Below are positions 31,883 to 42,284 of a stretch of DNA of 64,000 nt, piece by piece. The position numbers were made by a program, and so were the translations under genes. Position 1 is the stretch's first letter. The number at the start of each line of letters is the position of its first letter. The DNA is from Tupaia tana (lineage: Eukaryota; Chordata; Mammalia; Scandentia; Tupaiidae). The stretch covers positions 76,828,059 through 76,892,058 of the forward strand of contig JAKSZU010000016.1 of assembly GCA_026018925.1 (NCBI GenBank), read 5' to 3'. The notes below the pieces were generated by a model that was given only the letters and a program-made list of their open reading frames with translations, did no database searches and had not been told where the DNA came from.

Positions 31883-32165
31883 TCCTTGGTTTTCTTTCTT
31901 TTTTTCTTCAGTCATAGTAAAGTTCGTATGCATGGAAGAGAAAAAGAAAGAGAACTTCGGGAGAGATGAGCACTGCCCATAGGATCTGTCATGCCATGAT
32001 CCCCTCCCTCCAGTTTTCACCAGATCTTCAGCCCTCTTGCATATACCCAGTGTGTTTCAGGCTGTCCAGGCTGGGGATTTGAACCCTGGTCTCCATGTGG
32101 GAACTGGCTCCTTTCGAGCAGTGCACTACCACCATGCCATGGAGCTGGCTCCCCTTGGTTTTCTT
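31883..32165 (-). mobile_element. Older family A SINE, antisense, with TSD
   Basis: 'ccttggttttctt' flanks both sides (from 31884 and from 32153). Inside: 'aagttcgtatgcatggaaga', 'gatctgtcatgccatgatcc', 'ggggatttgaaccctggtct' and 'ccatgtgggaactggctcc'. The head differs from the young copies, so it belongs to an older subfamily. Confidence 0.8.
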
Positions 32166-32895
32166 ATTTAACCATTTTGATTAATTTTTAAGTACAGTTC
32201 AGTAGCATTAAGTACATTCACATTATTGTGCAACCATTAACACCACCCACCTCCAGAACTTTTAAATCTTGCAAAACTGGAACTCTATAGCCATTAAACA
32301 ATAACTTCCTGGAACTAGTAGATAGGATAATGGTTACATCACTGGACTCCCATGAAGTTGACTGTGGACATGGACATGGACCCGGTGGCTTAAAACTCTA
32401 GCCAGGTGTGTGTGCATGCATGCCCAAAATCCTGAGAGGAACAGGGAGGAGAAGGGATTTTGGCATAGCCTTCCCCCTTGGAGAGTGATTTCTTGCTTTC
32501 TGTCTCCCCGTCTCTCTGGCACATGCACATGCCTTATAGCAAAAATCTATCTCTCACTCTAAAAAAAAAAATCCTATTCCTCTCCATGGCAGCCACCATT
32601 CCACTTTCTGTCTCTAAAAATTTGACTACTTTAAGTATCTCATATAAGTGGAACTATACAGTATTTTTCTTTTTGTGACTGGCTTATTTCACTTATCATA
32701 ATGTCCTCAAGGTTCATTCAGGTCTTAGCATGTGTCAGAATTTTCCACCTTCTTAAGACCAAATAACATTTCATTATATGTTTATATATTTTACTTATTC
32801 ATTAATTCATTACTTATCCATTAATAGACATTGGATTGTTTCCACATTTTGACTGTCATGAATAATGCTGCTGTGATGAGCTGCGCTTATGTATC
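32166..32895 (-). mobile_element. L1 3' end, antisense, split by a SINE
   Basis: 'agtacagttcagtagcatta', 'attattgtgcaaccattaac', then after the SINE 'ggcagccaccattccacttt', 'ctcatataagtggaactata', 'aatgtcctcaaggttcattc' and 'gactgtcatgaataatgctg' are collinear L1 3' UTR antisense text. Confidence 0.85.
32311..32572 (+). mobile_element. Family A long SINE, sense, inside L1
   Basis: 'ataatggttacatcactgga', 'ctcccatgaagttgactgtg', 'gcatgcatgcccaaaatcct', 'gagtgatttcttgctttctg' and 'gccttatagcaaaaatctat' run head to tail; A10 at 32561-32570. It carries a small internal 'ggacat' repeat replacing part of the B-box region. Confidence 0.88.
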
Positions 32896-32899
32896 AGTG

Positions 32900-33050
32900 T
32901 TAAAGTCAACATTCCTGCTGTATCAGGCACTGTGCTGGGCTCTGCACTCACACTGCCCCATCTAACCCTCCTAATGTCATGGGAGGCTGACCCTCTATCA
33001 TCCCATTTAATGAACAGTGGGAGGCTTACTATGCGTCCATCATTTATTTC
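32900..33050 (-). mobile_element. MIR SINE, antisense
   Basis: 'atcaggcactgtgctgggct', 'catctaaccctcctaatgtc' and 'tcatcccatttaatgaac' follow antisense MIR. Confidence 0.75.
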
Positions 33051-33154
33051 AGGGTCTCAGAATGATAGATCCTAGATGGGAACATGGCTATCTCTTCTAG
33101 CTTTTATAAACAGAATGAATGATTGTGACTGAGACTTTATTTTTGATGAGGAAT

Positions 33155-33166
33155 GAGATGGTCCAT

Positions 33167-33226
<60 letters not shown>

Positions 33227-33495
33227 TTTTTGCCACATGGTGAGTGTGCTCACTGGAGAGAGACAGAGAGAGACAGTGAGAAGAAAAGTGAGAAATCACC
33301 TCCCCCTGGGGGGCGGTGGTAATGCTGTAATTCCTTCTCCCTCATTCTCCTCCTGGGATTTTGGGCATGTGCACATGTGCCTGGCATGATTTTTAAACCA
33401 CCAGGTCTGGGACTCAAATCATGGTTGACCATATGGGAGTCCAGCACCTTAAACTATCATGCTACCTGCTGGTCCCAGAGATGGTCCATAGTTTT
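33155..33495 (-). mobile_element. Very young family A long SINE, antisense
   Basis: A perfect TSD 'gagatggtccatagtt' lies at 33155-33170 and 33478-33493. The A tail is a pure T54 run (33169-33222). Then come 'gccacatggtgagtgtgctc', 'aagtgagaaatcacctcccc', 'ttgggcatgtgcacatgtgc', and the head 'gttgaccatatgggagtcca … ctacctgctggtccc'. Long pure tail plus intact TSD marks a recent insertion, possibly polymorphic. Confidence 0.95.
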
Positions 33496-34204
33496 ATCCC
33501 CATGGATTATGATATGCTTTTGTGTTTGTATAGAACTGCTTTATTTTGGGGGGCACGTGTACCTTCAGCATGCCAGTTTTACTCTGCAAACATTGGCTAA
33601 CTTTGAAACTCTCTGCTGCTCCTCCATCCTCTCCTTTTTTATGACAAAGAGATAAGTTGGTGATGTCTCTGGAAGAAGGACATGATGAAACAGACAGCAT
33701 AAGACTTTAGGAAGGACCCTGGGGGCTGCTTCGTGAGCTAGCATTCAGCCAGCCCTCCTAGATGTGCAGCGTAGCAGAAGTAAAGACCCCTGAGAGGCAA
33801 AGAGGAAGACGTATTCCCAAACTTCAAAGGCTGTCAGCTCCCACTCTGATGCTGAGAGATGCAAAATCCTGCGTCATGGAAGAACATCTTCTGCTTTCTA
33901 AGACCTGTAGGATATTTCCACTCAGTCCCTAAGCTTGGGAAGGGGTGAGAATGTCCATAGGAGGTGTCAGGAAGACTGAAAAAGTGATCTTCTGGTTGTT
34001 GGAGTCATGATGGCTAAATTCATTTCTGAATGTGCTCTCAAGGAGCAACCTCTAAGGGGTGGGCAGGTAACTGTCAGTATGCTCTTAGTATAGTCTTGAT
34101 TGAGGTGGGATTGGAGTAAATGATGGAACCAACCCTCTTCAGCTCATCATTCTGCTTGGTAGTCAATTAGATCTTTTGTAATTACTGACACTGTTGAACC
34201 CATG
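33496..34204. other. Unassigned DNA
   Basis: No gene or repeat recognised. Confidence 0.45.
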
Positions 34205-34390
34205 CCACAGGTCAAGACTGGTGTTAGGTGCTTTATATCTATGCTTTCATTCAATCCTTTAAAAAACCCTATGAGGTAGGAGTTATTAGCCCTATGTAAT
34301 GGATGAGGAAACTGAGGTTAAGTAACTTGCCTGAGTTCACACAGCGAGCAAGGTAACAGTATCATTATTATTGTATTAAGTGAGCTTTGA
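34205..34390 (-). mobile_element. MIR SINE, antisense
   Basis: 'ctggtgttaggtgctttata', 'aaccctatgaggtaggagtt', 'ggatgaggaaactgaggtta' and 'agtaacttgcctgagttcac' are clear antisense MIR landmarks. Confidence 0.92.
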
Positions 34391-34849
34391 GGATGGGCGA
34401 ATCCTAGGTGCTCCTCAAAAAGATGGGCAGTGATTACCCTGAAGTAGAAGACTCTATGGTATACATACTAAACTGACATAGATGAGAGACAAAACAGTGG
34501 TTTTACCAATAAACCTAAAATAGAAAATTGTAAGAGTAAATGCTCTGAGGTGCAGGCGCATTGTTTGGCCGACAGGTTGTTTCTCACGTGCGTACCTCTA
34601 CACCGCATGCTTTTGGATAAGAAGCAGCAGGTTACCACTTTAATGATGATAGTTAATCATTTAATGATGATCAATAATCCTCTCAACTAATGTAGCTTAC
34701 CCAAAAATAAAGCACAGAACTCACTGGCATGTATGAATGCACAACTTCATTGGAGCTTTAGTAAATTTTCTATTTGTGTGAGAGCCTCTTTATGTGTTAT
34801 CACCAGACTTTGCTAGATTTCCATGTAATTCATGCGTAGTTTTAACTAT
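34391..34849. other. Unassigned DNA
   Basis: No gene or repeat recognised. It leads into the pyrimidine tract. Confidence 0.45.
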
Positions 34850-35009
34850 TCTCCTTCCTTCCCTCCCTCCCTCCCTCCCTTCCTTCCTTCCTCCCTTCCT
34901 TCCTTCTTTCCTCCCTTCCTTTCTTTTTCTTTTTCTTTTTCTTTCTATCTTCTTTCTCTCTTTCTTACTTTTCTTTATTTCTTTCTTCTTTCTTTATTCT
35001 TTTTCTTTC

Positions 35010-35045
<36 letters not shown>

Positions 35046-35106
35046 CTTCCCACTTTCTTTCTTTCTTCCTTTTCCTTCTCTCTCCTGTCTCTCTCTTTCT
35101 TTCTTT
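34850..35106. repeat. Long polypyrimidine tract (CCTT/CCCT/CTTT)n
   Basis: About 250 bases almost free of purines on the plus strand. It includes a (CCCT)n segment near 34859-34880, which on the minus strand is a GGGA array able to form G-quadruplexes. The Pro/Ser/Phe/Leu frames through it are artefacts. Confidence 0.95.
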
Positions 35107-35332
35107 TGTAATTTACCAGGAGGCACATGTACCCATTGGGGGATAGGAAGAAGAAAGGGAGAGTGCATACCCATGGAGGATGGTCACATTACAATCCCTT
35201 CGCTTCCACTTCTCTCTTTTTTCAGGATTTTGGGCACACACACAGGTGCCCAGCATGTTTTTCAAGCCTTCAGGTCCAGGACTAAAACCCATAGTCAATG
35301 GCTGTTTTAACTACTACATCACTGGCTGGCTG
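35107..35332 (-). mobile_element. Older family A SINE, antisense, between pyrimidine tracts
   Basis: 'accaggaggcacatgtaccc', 'attttgggcacacacacagg', 'agcatgtttttcaagccttc' and 'tagtcaatggctgttttaac' identify it. The pyrimidine tracts on both sides adjoin its 3' (A-tail) end and its head. Confidence 0.75.
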
Positions 35333-35527
35333 GCTTTCTTTCTTTTTTTTTTTCTTTCTTTCTTTCCTTCCTGTCTTTCTCTTTCTTTCTTTCCTTCCTC
35401 TTTCCCTCCCTTCCTCCCTTCGTCCCTTCCTTCCTTCTTTCCTTCCTTCCTTCCTTCCTTCCTTCATCTTTCTTTCTCTCTCTCTCTCTTTTCCTTCCTT
35501 CCTTCCTTTCTTCCTTCTCTCTTTCTT
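35333..35527. repeat. Second polypyrimidine tract (CTTT/CCTT/CCCT)n
   Basis: Tetranucleotide pyrimidine units for about 190 bases, adjoining the A-tail side of the family B SINE that follows. Confidence 0.95.
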
Positions 35528-35768
35528 TCCCTTTTTTAAAGTTTCCTCCTTTCTTAATTTCATTAGTAAGAGAAACAAAGACAGAGAAATAGACAGGTAG
35601 CCCCAAGAAGATCCCTAAGCCATGATTCACCACCAGCCCCAGCCAGGGCTCCTGATCACAGGCACATGCTTCTGGTGTGTTTAGGGAGGTCTTTGGACAA
35701 GAGCTCAGGACATTCACATATATGTCAGCCTCTCAAGATGTTGCCTGATGGCTGTACTGCTCTTTATT
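35528..35768 (-). mobile_element. Family B SINE, antisense
   Basis: 'tcattagtaagagaaacaaa' on the tail side, 'agatccctaagccatgattc', 'accagccccagccagggctc', 'gtgtttagggaggtctttgg' and 'agatgttgcctgatggctgt' on the head side. Same order as 14479-14717. Confidence 0.75.
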
Positions 35769-36506
35769 TATTATTATTATTATTATTTATACATTCAATC
35801 GCTATACATACATTTAGATTGTGAAGAGACTTTACGGAGTGTGATATACACCTCAGTCCAGCCCAGTTGAGAACACTATACACGTCCTCATCAACAGATG
35901 ATAAATCATATCTCTGTCCCACAAGTGTCTTATCTCTCTATTTTTTCTCCAAATTTCCTTTCCTATGCTCTTCCCCTCCCACACTCTCCTTCCACTTTGT
36001 CTCTAGTGTCCATAACAACTTTCAATGCTTTTTATGTCCTCCAGTCTTTCAGTCTCTACCATAGAGTGTGGGCGGACAGTTGGTAATTGTTAAGTGGAGA
36101 CATACAATGTCTCTCTTTCATGGCCTGACTTGCTTTACTCAGCAACAAATCTTTCATATTCATTCACTTTCTATCAAATTCCAGGGCCTTTTTTTATGGC
36201 TGAGTAATAGTCCATGGAGTATATGTGCCACACTTTTTCACCCATTCATCTGTTTGTGGACATTTGGATTTGTTCCTTGTCTTAGCAATTCTGAATAATG
36301 GTGCAATAAATATGGTTGTGCTTTTCTGACTGAACATTCTCCTGTCCTTTGGGTAGATACCCAGGAGTGGAATTGCTGGATTGGATGGTAGTTCTGTATG
36401 AAAGTCTTTGAGGAACCTCCATATTGTTCTCCACAGTGGCTGGACCAATTTACATTCCCACCAACAATGTAGGAGTGTTCCTGTTTCACCACGTCCCCTC
36501 CAGCAC

Positions 36507-36544
<38 letters not shown>

Positions 36545-37862
36545 ATTAGGAGGGTCTCTCCTAGTAACCATGTTTATTTGTTAGAGAAGACATTGACATA
36601 GCTGACAATTTGTAATGGACAATGGCTTGGCAGAAGGTCCTTGTCTGTCTTTCTGAATGTCTAATATTTAGCAAGTCACAAATTGAAATATTAAACAGGG
36701 GAAGACAAATTTCACCTTTGCCTGCCTGTGTTATTTTTGACACAAAGGCATGAGGAAGATTAGCAGGTGTCAATGATTAAATTGGAAGGCCTTTGAATCT
36801 CTTGATGTCTTACCTAAAAATTATATTCTTGGAGAGCTAGATCCCTCCAGGCAGACTGTCCATTTTCAGGGGAAGTAGTTGGAAAACAAATGATGAGTCT
36901 TCCAGGGAACCTGGAGATAAACCTATTAAGCTGAGAATTAAATAGAAATGTTGAAAGTTTGAAAAACAGTAGTTTTGAATATCAGATAGGTTGACATGGG
37001 CCAGAAATTGCCTTCTTTGCTTTCTGCTTTTGCTTATGGTTGTAAACTTATGGCAGGTGTGGCAATAAGAGGCAGGCATGGTGGGGCAGGTGTAGACCAG
37101 GAGTCAAGAGGCCTGAGATATTGTCTTGGCGATCTTGCCCCTGATCATGACTGGGGTTAGGTGGTATCTCATTGTGGTTTTGTTCTGCATCTCTTTTATG
37201 ATGAGGGATGCTGAACATTTTTTTAATATGCTTTTTAGCTGTTTGTATGTCTTCCTTAGAGAGTTGTTTATTTAACTCATTTTCCTATCTTTTAACTGGG
37301 TTAATCATTTTCTTCCAGGTAAGCCACTTGAGTTCCCTGTGTATTCTGGTTATCAGTCCCTTATCTGAGGCACAATTAACAAAAATTCTCTCTCATTCCA
37401 AAGATTGTCGATTCATACTAATTATGATATCCTTTGCTGTGTAGAAACTTCTTAATATGATTTAATCCCACCTGTCTATTTTGGAGATTATTGCCTGTGC
37501 TTTGGGGGGGTGGTCTTGCTTAAGAAGTCTTTGTCTACTCCAATGTCTCCCAGTTTCCCTGGTTTTATAGTTTGCAGTCTTAGGTTTAGATCTTTGATCC
37601 ACTTTGAGTTGATTTTTGTTAATGGTGACAGGGGTTCAGATTCATCTTTCTGCAAGTTGATACCCAGTTTTTCCAGTACCATTTGCTATAGAGGTTTTCC
37701 TTTTCCCACGGGATTGACTGGTACCCTTTGCCAAATAAATATTAGTTGGCTGTATGTTTTGAAGTTTATTTCTGGGGTCTCTACTCTGTTTCATTGGTCC
37801 TCATGTCTGTTTTTGTGCCAATACCATGCTGTTTTGATTATCACAGCTTTGTAAGCTGTACT
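35769..37862 (-). pseudogene. Lineage L1, ORF2 C-terminal part and 3' UTR, antisense
   Basis: This is a 5'-truncated L1 with its 3' end at 35769. On the minus strand it retains ORF2 C-terminal peptides: '[11 protein letters not shown]' near 37590, 'RYHLTPV' near 37150-37175, '[17 protein letters not shown]' near 36440-36480 and 'PAIPLLGIYPKD' near 36345-36380. ORF2p is the endonuclease/reverse transcriptase; only the end of it is here and stops occur. A separate polyadenylated insert (36511-37130) splits it. The 3' UTR is shared with the L1 at 48.6 kb, so both belong to one lineage. Confidence 0.9.
36511..37130 (-). pseudogene. Unidentified polyadenylated retro-insert inside L1
   Basis: L1 text stops at 36510 and resumes at about 37131, so the 620 bp between them is an insertion. 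On the minus strand it ends with an A32 tail (T run 36511-36542). An AATAAA signal lies at 36573-36578, about 30 nt before the tail, and a small inverted repeat 'taggag/ctccta' lies between them (36546-36564). These are marks of a reverse-transcribed polyadenylated RNA. I do not recognise the source. Two short minus frames (36837-37079, 36561-36773) have no domain I know; it may be a 3' UTR or a non-coding RNA. The 5' junction is approximate and I see no TSD. Confidence 0.7.
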
Positions 37863-38332
37863 ACTCTTTGTTTGACCTCCAACTCTTTTCTTTCATTTAT
37901 ACTCTCATGGACACTCCAATTTATGGTGCTTTCTGTTCTCTAGGTGTAAGTGATTCAAAAGTTTACCTATTAATCAAATATGGGTAGCAATCAGTTTCCA
38001 AATGAATGGGTGCCAGATAAACAACTGGCTGTATATCATTCCTGCCCCTAAAGGGTGGAGATTTCCCTCAGTTTAGCCCATGGGGGGGGGTCAAACAGTA
38101 ATTTATATTTCACTGAAGGATATGGAGAAGTCTGGACAGACCGAGCAAGTAAGAGCCAGAAAACCACATGTGAAGAAGCAAAGATGTCAATTATATATGT
38201 AATGTTCCTGGGGTGGTGATAGCAGAGGCTATCTTACAGTGACATTGTTTGGTATGTTTTAGTCACTATGCTAATTCACCTTCAAATTTCAAATTACATT
38301 GGAGGGGAATGCAAGGTCAATAATGTTTATTG
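37863..38332. other. Unassigned DNA
   Basis: No gene or repeat recognised between the L1 5' truncation and the SINE pair. Confidence 0.45.
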
Positions 38333-38517
38333 GGGCTAGCTGTTGGTGAGGAGATTAAGGTAGGTGGGTCCCACATGGCTGACTCCATAGTTTGAGTCAG
38401 TAAACCTGGCAGCTTGAAAAACACTGGCATGTATATGTGCATGCCTAAAATCCCCAAAAGAGGGTGAAATGGAGGAAAAGGGATTGCAGTATGACCATTT
38501 GCTATGGGGAAGAGTTG

Positions 38518-38560
<43 letters not shown>

Positions 38561-38597
38561 CACATGCCTTCTGGCAAATTAAAAAATAGAAGAAAGG
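38333..38597 (+). mobile_element. Older family A SINE, sense
   Basis: 'ggggctagctgttggtgagg', 'gtgggtcccacatggctgac', 'ggcagcttgaaaaacactgg' and 'gtgcatgcctaaaatcccc', then a (CT)n expansion (38519-38557) and 'cgtgcacatgccttctggca'. Diverged head. Confidence 0.82.
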
Positions 38598-38626
38598 AAA
38601 TAAATACAGAATATATCATGTTCATG

Positions 38627-38880
38627 GGCCAGCTGGTGGCATGGTGGCTAAGACAGCTGGATCCCACATGACTGACTAAGAGGCTCAAGTCCTGGACCTG
38701 GCAGCTCAAAATACATGCTAGGCCTGTGTGTGTGTGTGTGTGTGCCTAAAATCCTAAAAGGATAAATGAAGAAAAGACTGTGTTGTGGTCATCCTCCATG
38801 GGGGTACTTTCACCTTCTCACTTTCTTGCTCTCTCTGTCTCTCCCTAGCAAGTACTCATTACCTGTAAAAAATTTATAAA
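38627..38880 (+). mobile_element. Family A SINE, sense, second of a pair
   Basis: 'gggccagctggtggcatggt', 'gctggatcccacatgactga', 'caagtcctggacctggcagc', a (TG)n run at 38725-38743 and 'tctccctagcaagtactcat'. It sits 30 bp after the previous SINE in the same orientation. Confidence 0.85.
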
Positions 38881-39849
38881 AATGTTTATGAAGGGGAGCA
38901 TGAGTAATAAAAGCCTGAGAAATACCAAGGCATGAATAGTAGAAGTAAGCACAGGCTTCATGTAGCTGCTGGGCTCACATTGTGTGAAACTGCTCATATT
39001 TTTCTGGTTGGTAAACATTTTTTTTAATCAACCAGAAAAACTATGAACATTGAAAATGTTTGAGGATCTCTGTTGCAGGATTTTGGGATCAGGCCAGACT
39101 TTAGTCCCCAGGGAGTGAAGATGAGTTGGTACCAGGAGTAAATCCAGATGGGCAGAGGTGGAGGTGTTTGTGTATGTTAACCAGCATTCATCAAGTATGT
39201 GCAGATGCCCTCACCTGGGCTAGTTGGGGTTGTTTTGGAACTAGAAAAGCCAGTTCTTATGTCTCAAGGAATTTCTGTTTGAGCAGGAGACACAAGTGCT
39301 CACCAATGAAGTCAGTTCAATGCTACAGATATTGATTGAGAGCCTACCATGGGTAAAAGGAAAAGCTCTCTGCTTGAGAAGTAACTTGAGAATCATTGCA
39401 AAGTGACATGTCAGTGTGATTCGAATGGAGCAAAACAGAACCATCCCACGCATACTGCTGCGACATACAATCCCAGAATTCTAGGAGTGCTCTAATTAGG
39501 AAAGACTTCCAGAAGAAGGTGATCGCAGGTCATGGATAGGGTGACCGCCTCCTTGGGAGAGCCTGAGAAGAGAACATTTGCTCCATTATCAGCCTGCTTT
39601 GGGCAGTACAAGAAATAAAAGCTACTATGTGCATAGAAGTTTCCAGTGTTTTCATTGCCTAATATGTGTGTGTGTTTTAAAATTATTTTGGCCCCTACAC
39701 ACACCATGTTTTGAAGAATTTTGTTTACTGATAAAATTATATTGAGGCAACAGATTTTTAACTAATGAAATCTACCTGTACCTTGAGATTCAGATCTTTT
39801 AATTTGCTCGAGATTTATTTATTCTTTGAACAAATAGTCTCTGGATGCT
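38881..39849. other. Unassigned DNA with a hairpin element
   Basis: No gene recognised. It contains the inverted repeat at 38991-39049. Confidence 0.45.
38991..39049. repeat. Short hairpin-forming inverted repeat
   Basis: The left arm tgctcatatttttctggttg (38991-39010) pairs with 'caaccagaaaaactatgaaca' (39029-39049). There is one extra base and one mismatch over about 20 pairs, with an 18-nt loop. It could be a small palindromic MITE or a miRNA-like hairpin; expression cannot be judged. Confidence 0.7.
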
Positions 39850-40353
39850 GAATCAGTCGGGTTAGGTTTAGTGGTTTATGACAGAAAACTCCAATTAACA
39901 ATGGCTTAAGTAAGACAGAATTTTATTTCCGTCTTCCATAAAAGAAGTGTGGCAGTGGACAGCCCAATGTCTATAAGGTGGTTATACAAGGACAAAGATA
40001 CAAGTTTCTCCTATCCTTGGCTGACTTTTATCCCCAAGGTTCCTCATGAGTCAATATGGCTACTGGAGCTCCAGTTTTTAAGTCTGCATCTCAGGACAGA
40101 GAAAGAAGGGAAAGAGGTGTGTATTATCTGTCTTTTAATAGCACTTTCCAGGGGCTTCTATACTATATTTACAACTCACTGGTCAGAATTTAGTTACATG
40201 GCAGCACTTAGCTGGAAAGGAGCTTAGAACATGTGAATATGTGGTCTTTATTCTGGGTAGCCAAGTCCAGCTGGACCTGAGATTCTAATAGGAAGAAGAT
40301 AAGAATAGATATTTTGGGGGGTGGGAAGCTAGTGGCTGCTGTCACAGGCACCT
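39850..40353 (-). mobile_element. Ancient LTR-like repeat, antisense, family not assigned
   Basis: 'aattaacaatggcttaagta', 'aaggttcctcatgagtcaat', 'acaactcactggtcagaatt', 'tagttacatggcagcactta', 'gtggtctttattctgggtag' and the terminal 'gctagtggctgctgtcacag' match an old mammalian repeat of MaLR/ERVL style that I cannot name. The piece at 41815-42235 looks related. Confidence 0.55.
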
Positions 40354-40424
40354 ACTCAAAGTGAAACACCAGGCTGTCTACTAGAAAATGGGTGTGCAAG
40401 AAATGGCTCCCACTCATGATTCTG

Positions 40425-40625
40425 GCTCAGCGTTTTTCACACTTTAGTGCACATTGGACTCATTTAGAGGGCTTGTGACAATAGATTTTTGGATGGCACC
40501 CCTAGAATTTCTTATTCAATAGGTTTAGGGGTAAGGAGACTGAGAATTTGCATTTCTAGCAAGTTCTGAGTACTTTTGATACTGCTGATCTGGGGATCAT
40601 GGGGCTCCAGTAATTTAGATCAGGA
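40425..40625 (+). mobile_element. MER5A hAT MITE
   Basis: 'cagcgtttttcacactttag', 'tgcacattggactcatttag', 'gagggcttgtgacaatagat', 'agaatttgcatttctagcaa' and 'gatctggggatcatggggct' are in MER5A order. Best preserved of the MER5A-like copies. Confidence 0.88.
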
Positions 40626-40855
40626 GATGGTAACCTACAGTCTATAGGTCAGATTTAGCTGGCAGTCTAATTTTGCAAAAAATAAAATAAAATAAAAAAA
40701 TAAAAATTACATTGGAACATGGTCAGGTTCCTTTTTTCCCCCCGCTATCTGGGCTGCTTTAGCACTGTAACAGCAGCAATGAGTCCGTGCAACCTGGAGT
40801 GTTTCCTGTCCGACCCGTTACTGAAAACACTAGCCAACCCTTCCCTTAGGTAAGA
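40626..40855 (+). mobile_element. hAT-type DNA transposon fossil
   Basis: 'ggtaacctacagtctatagg', 'acattggaacatggtcagg' and 'tatctgggctgctttagcac' resemble a mammalian hAT (Tip100-like) MITE. An (AAAAT)n stretch lies at 40680-40705. The family is uncertain. Confidence 0.45.
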
Positions 40856-41388
40856 GTTGATATGCATAAGCCATAGGGAAGCACGCACGTTAATGGAGGA
40901 GTCAGTAGTGCAGGACTATTTGACCTGGGTAGGCCTGACTGAGCCTTGCTTGTCTCACTTGTAGAACCGGAGCATGGAGCAAATGAATTCAAAATTCCCT
41001 CCCAGCCTTCTTGATTTTAGCAGAGACTGACCAAATGGCCTGTTGCCATTTTACAAAGTGACAGGTTCTGGCTGAATAGGTCCCATTTTGCTATTGAGTT
41101 AGATTTGCCTTTGTGTTCAGTTTGTGAAGGTGTCCTTCCACCACTTTTGGAGGGGTGAGCACCTTCTGTTCTTCACTCTTGATTGACAGCTGACATTTGC
41201 TGCAGTTGGCATTAGTTAGTTCCTACTTTCCCCAGCCACTTTCCAACATGTTCCATTCATCACTGTGAAGTCTCAGAGTTCAGAAAAGAAGCACTTAGAG
41301 TTTCTAATGACATACATAATATCATACCACTTTTCTTTGCCCCAGACTTATTTCACTGTAGGCTTGAGCCTTTTTCAGAAACAATAAA
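40856..41388. other. Unassigned DNA
   Basis: No gene or repeat recognised. Confidence 0.45.
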
Positions 41389-41656
41389 AGGGGAAATTTT
41401 TTTTTTTTTTGGAGAGGTTTTTGCTATAAGGCACGTGTACTTGCTAGAAAGGCAGAGAGACAGAGAGACAGAAAGCGAGAAATAACCCCCCGGGGGGATC
41501 GCAATCCCTTCTCCTCCATTCTCCTCTCGGGATCTTGGGCACACACACACGCACCCGGCGCAAGTTTAAGCCACTAGGTCTGGGACTCGAACCGTGGTCG
41601 ATTACATGGGAGTCCAGCAACATAGCCGTTACACCAACTGCTGGTCCTGGGAAATT
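41389..41656 (-). mobile_element. Family A long SINE, antisense, with short TSD
   Basis: 'gggaaatt' flanks both ends (41391-41398, 41649-41656). Then a T run, 'gaggtttttgctataaggca', 'agaaagcgagaaataacccc', a (CA)n bit, and a perfect minus-strand B box at 41583-41593. The head ends 'actgctggtcc'. A young copy by B-box quality. Confidence 0.92.
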
Positions 41657-41814
41657 CTCCTTTTGATGGTCCCCAGTCAACCAAAGTGAGGCACACAGTT
41701 GGCTGTTTTTAAGTAAAAATGAATGAGTAGAAATGAGTATGTAAAGGGATTTTATTCATTTAGATTTTAGTAAGCATTGTGGGATGGGTGCATGCATTGT
41801 TAGGGATTGTGCTT

Positions 41815-42235
41815 GCCAATAAATTGGTCTGAAAATCAGTTGCTAAAACAGAATAGATGTTTATTTCACCTTCAGAAAAAAGCCATCTACAGATAGGTGG
41901 TACAGGGTTGGCAAGGTGTTTTTAAGGGATCTTCATAGATCAAGACTCTTTCTGTATTTCTGTTGTACTCCTAAGCACATGGTTTGCATCATCAAAGTTG
42001 CTTTATAATCCAAGATGGCTGCTGAAGCTCCAGCTATTACATCCACTCTCAAGGAAGGAAGCAAAAACAAAACAAAACAAACAAACAAAAAATGAGGAAG
42101 AGTGAAAAATGTACATTCCATTTATGGAATTTCTTCCAAAGCCCAGAAGTCCTACCCCCAGCCAGCATTTCAGTCTACAAACCAATGGTCATCTCTAGCA
42201 AGAAGGGAGTTTGGGGAATGCAGTATTTCATCTTA
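41815..42235 (-). mobile_element. Ancient LTR-like repeat, antisense
   Basis: 'gatgtttatttcaccttcag', 'gatctatttcc'-like text is lost, but 'atccaagatggctgctgaag' and 'ctccagctattacatccact' match the same old repeat style as 39850-40353. (CAAAA)n at 42064-42090. Confidence 0.45.
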
Positions 42236-42284
42236 AAACATTGCTCCTAGATTTAAACCAAAGTTCTATCATCAAAGAAGAAGG

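Noticed and set aside
34794..35146. Pro/Ser/Phe-rich frames across the pyrimidine tract
   Set aside because: Low-complexity translation of CCTT/CTTT repeats.
36194..36571. 125-codon minus frame with good peptide similarity to L1 ORF2p
   Set aside because: It is a real L1 relic, not a host gene. It begins in the A tail of the later insert, is 5' truncated, and lacks the catalytic domains.
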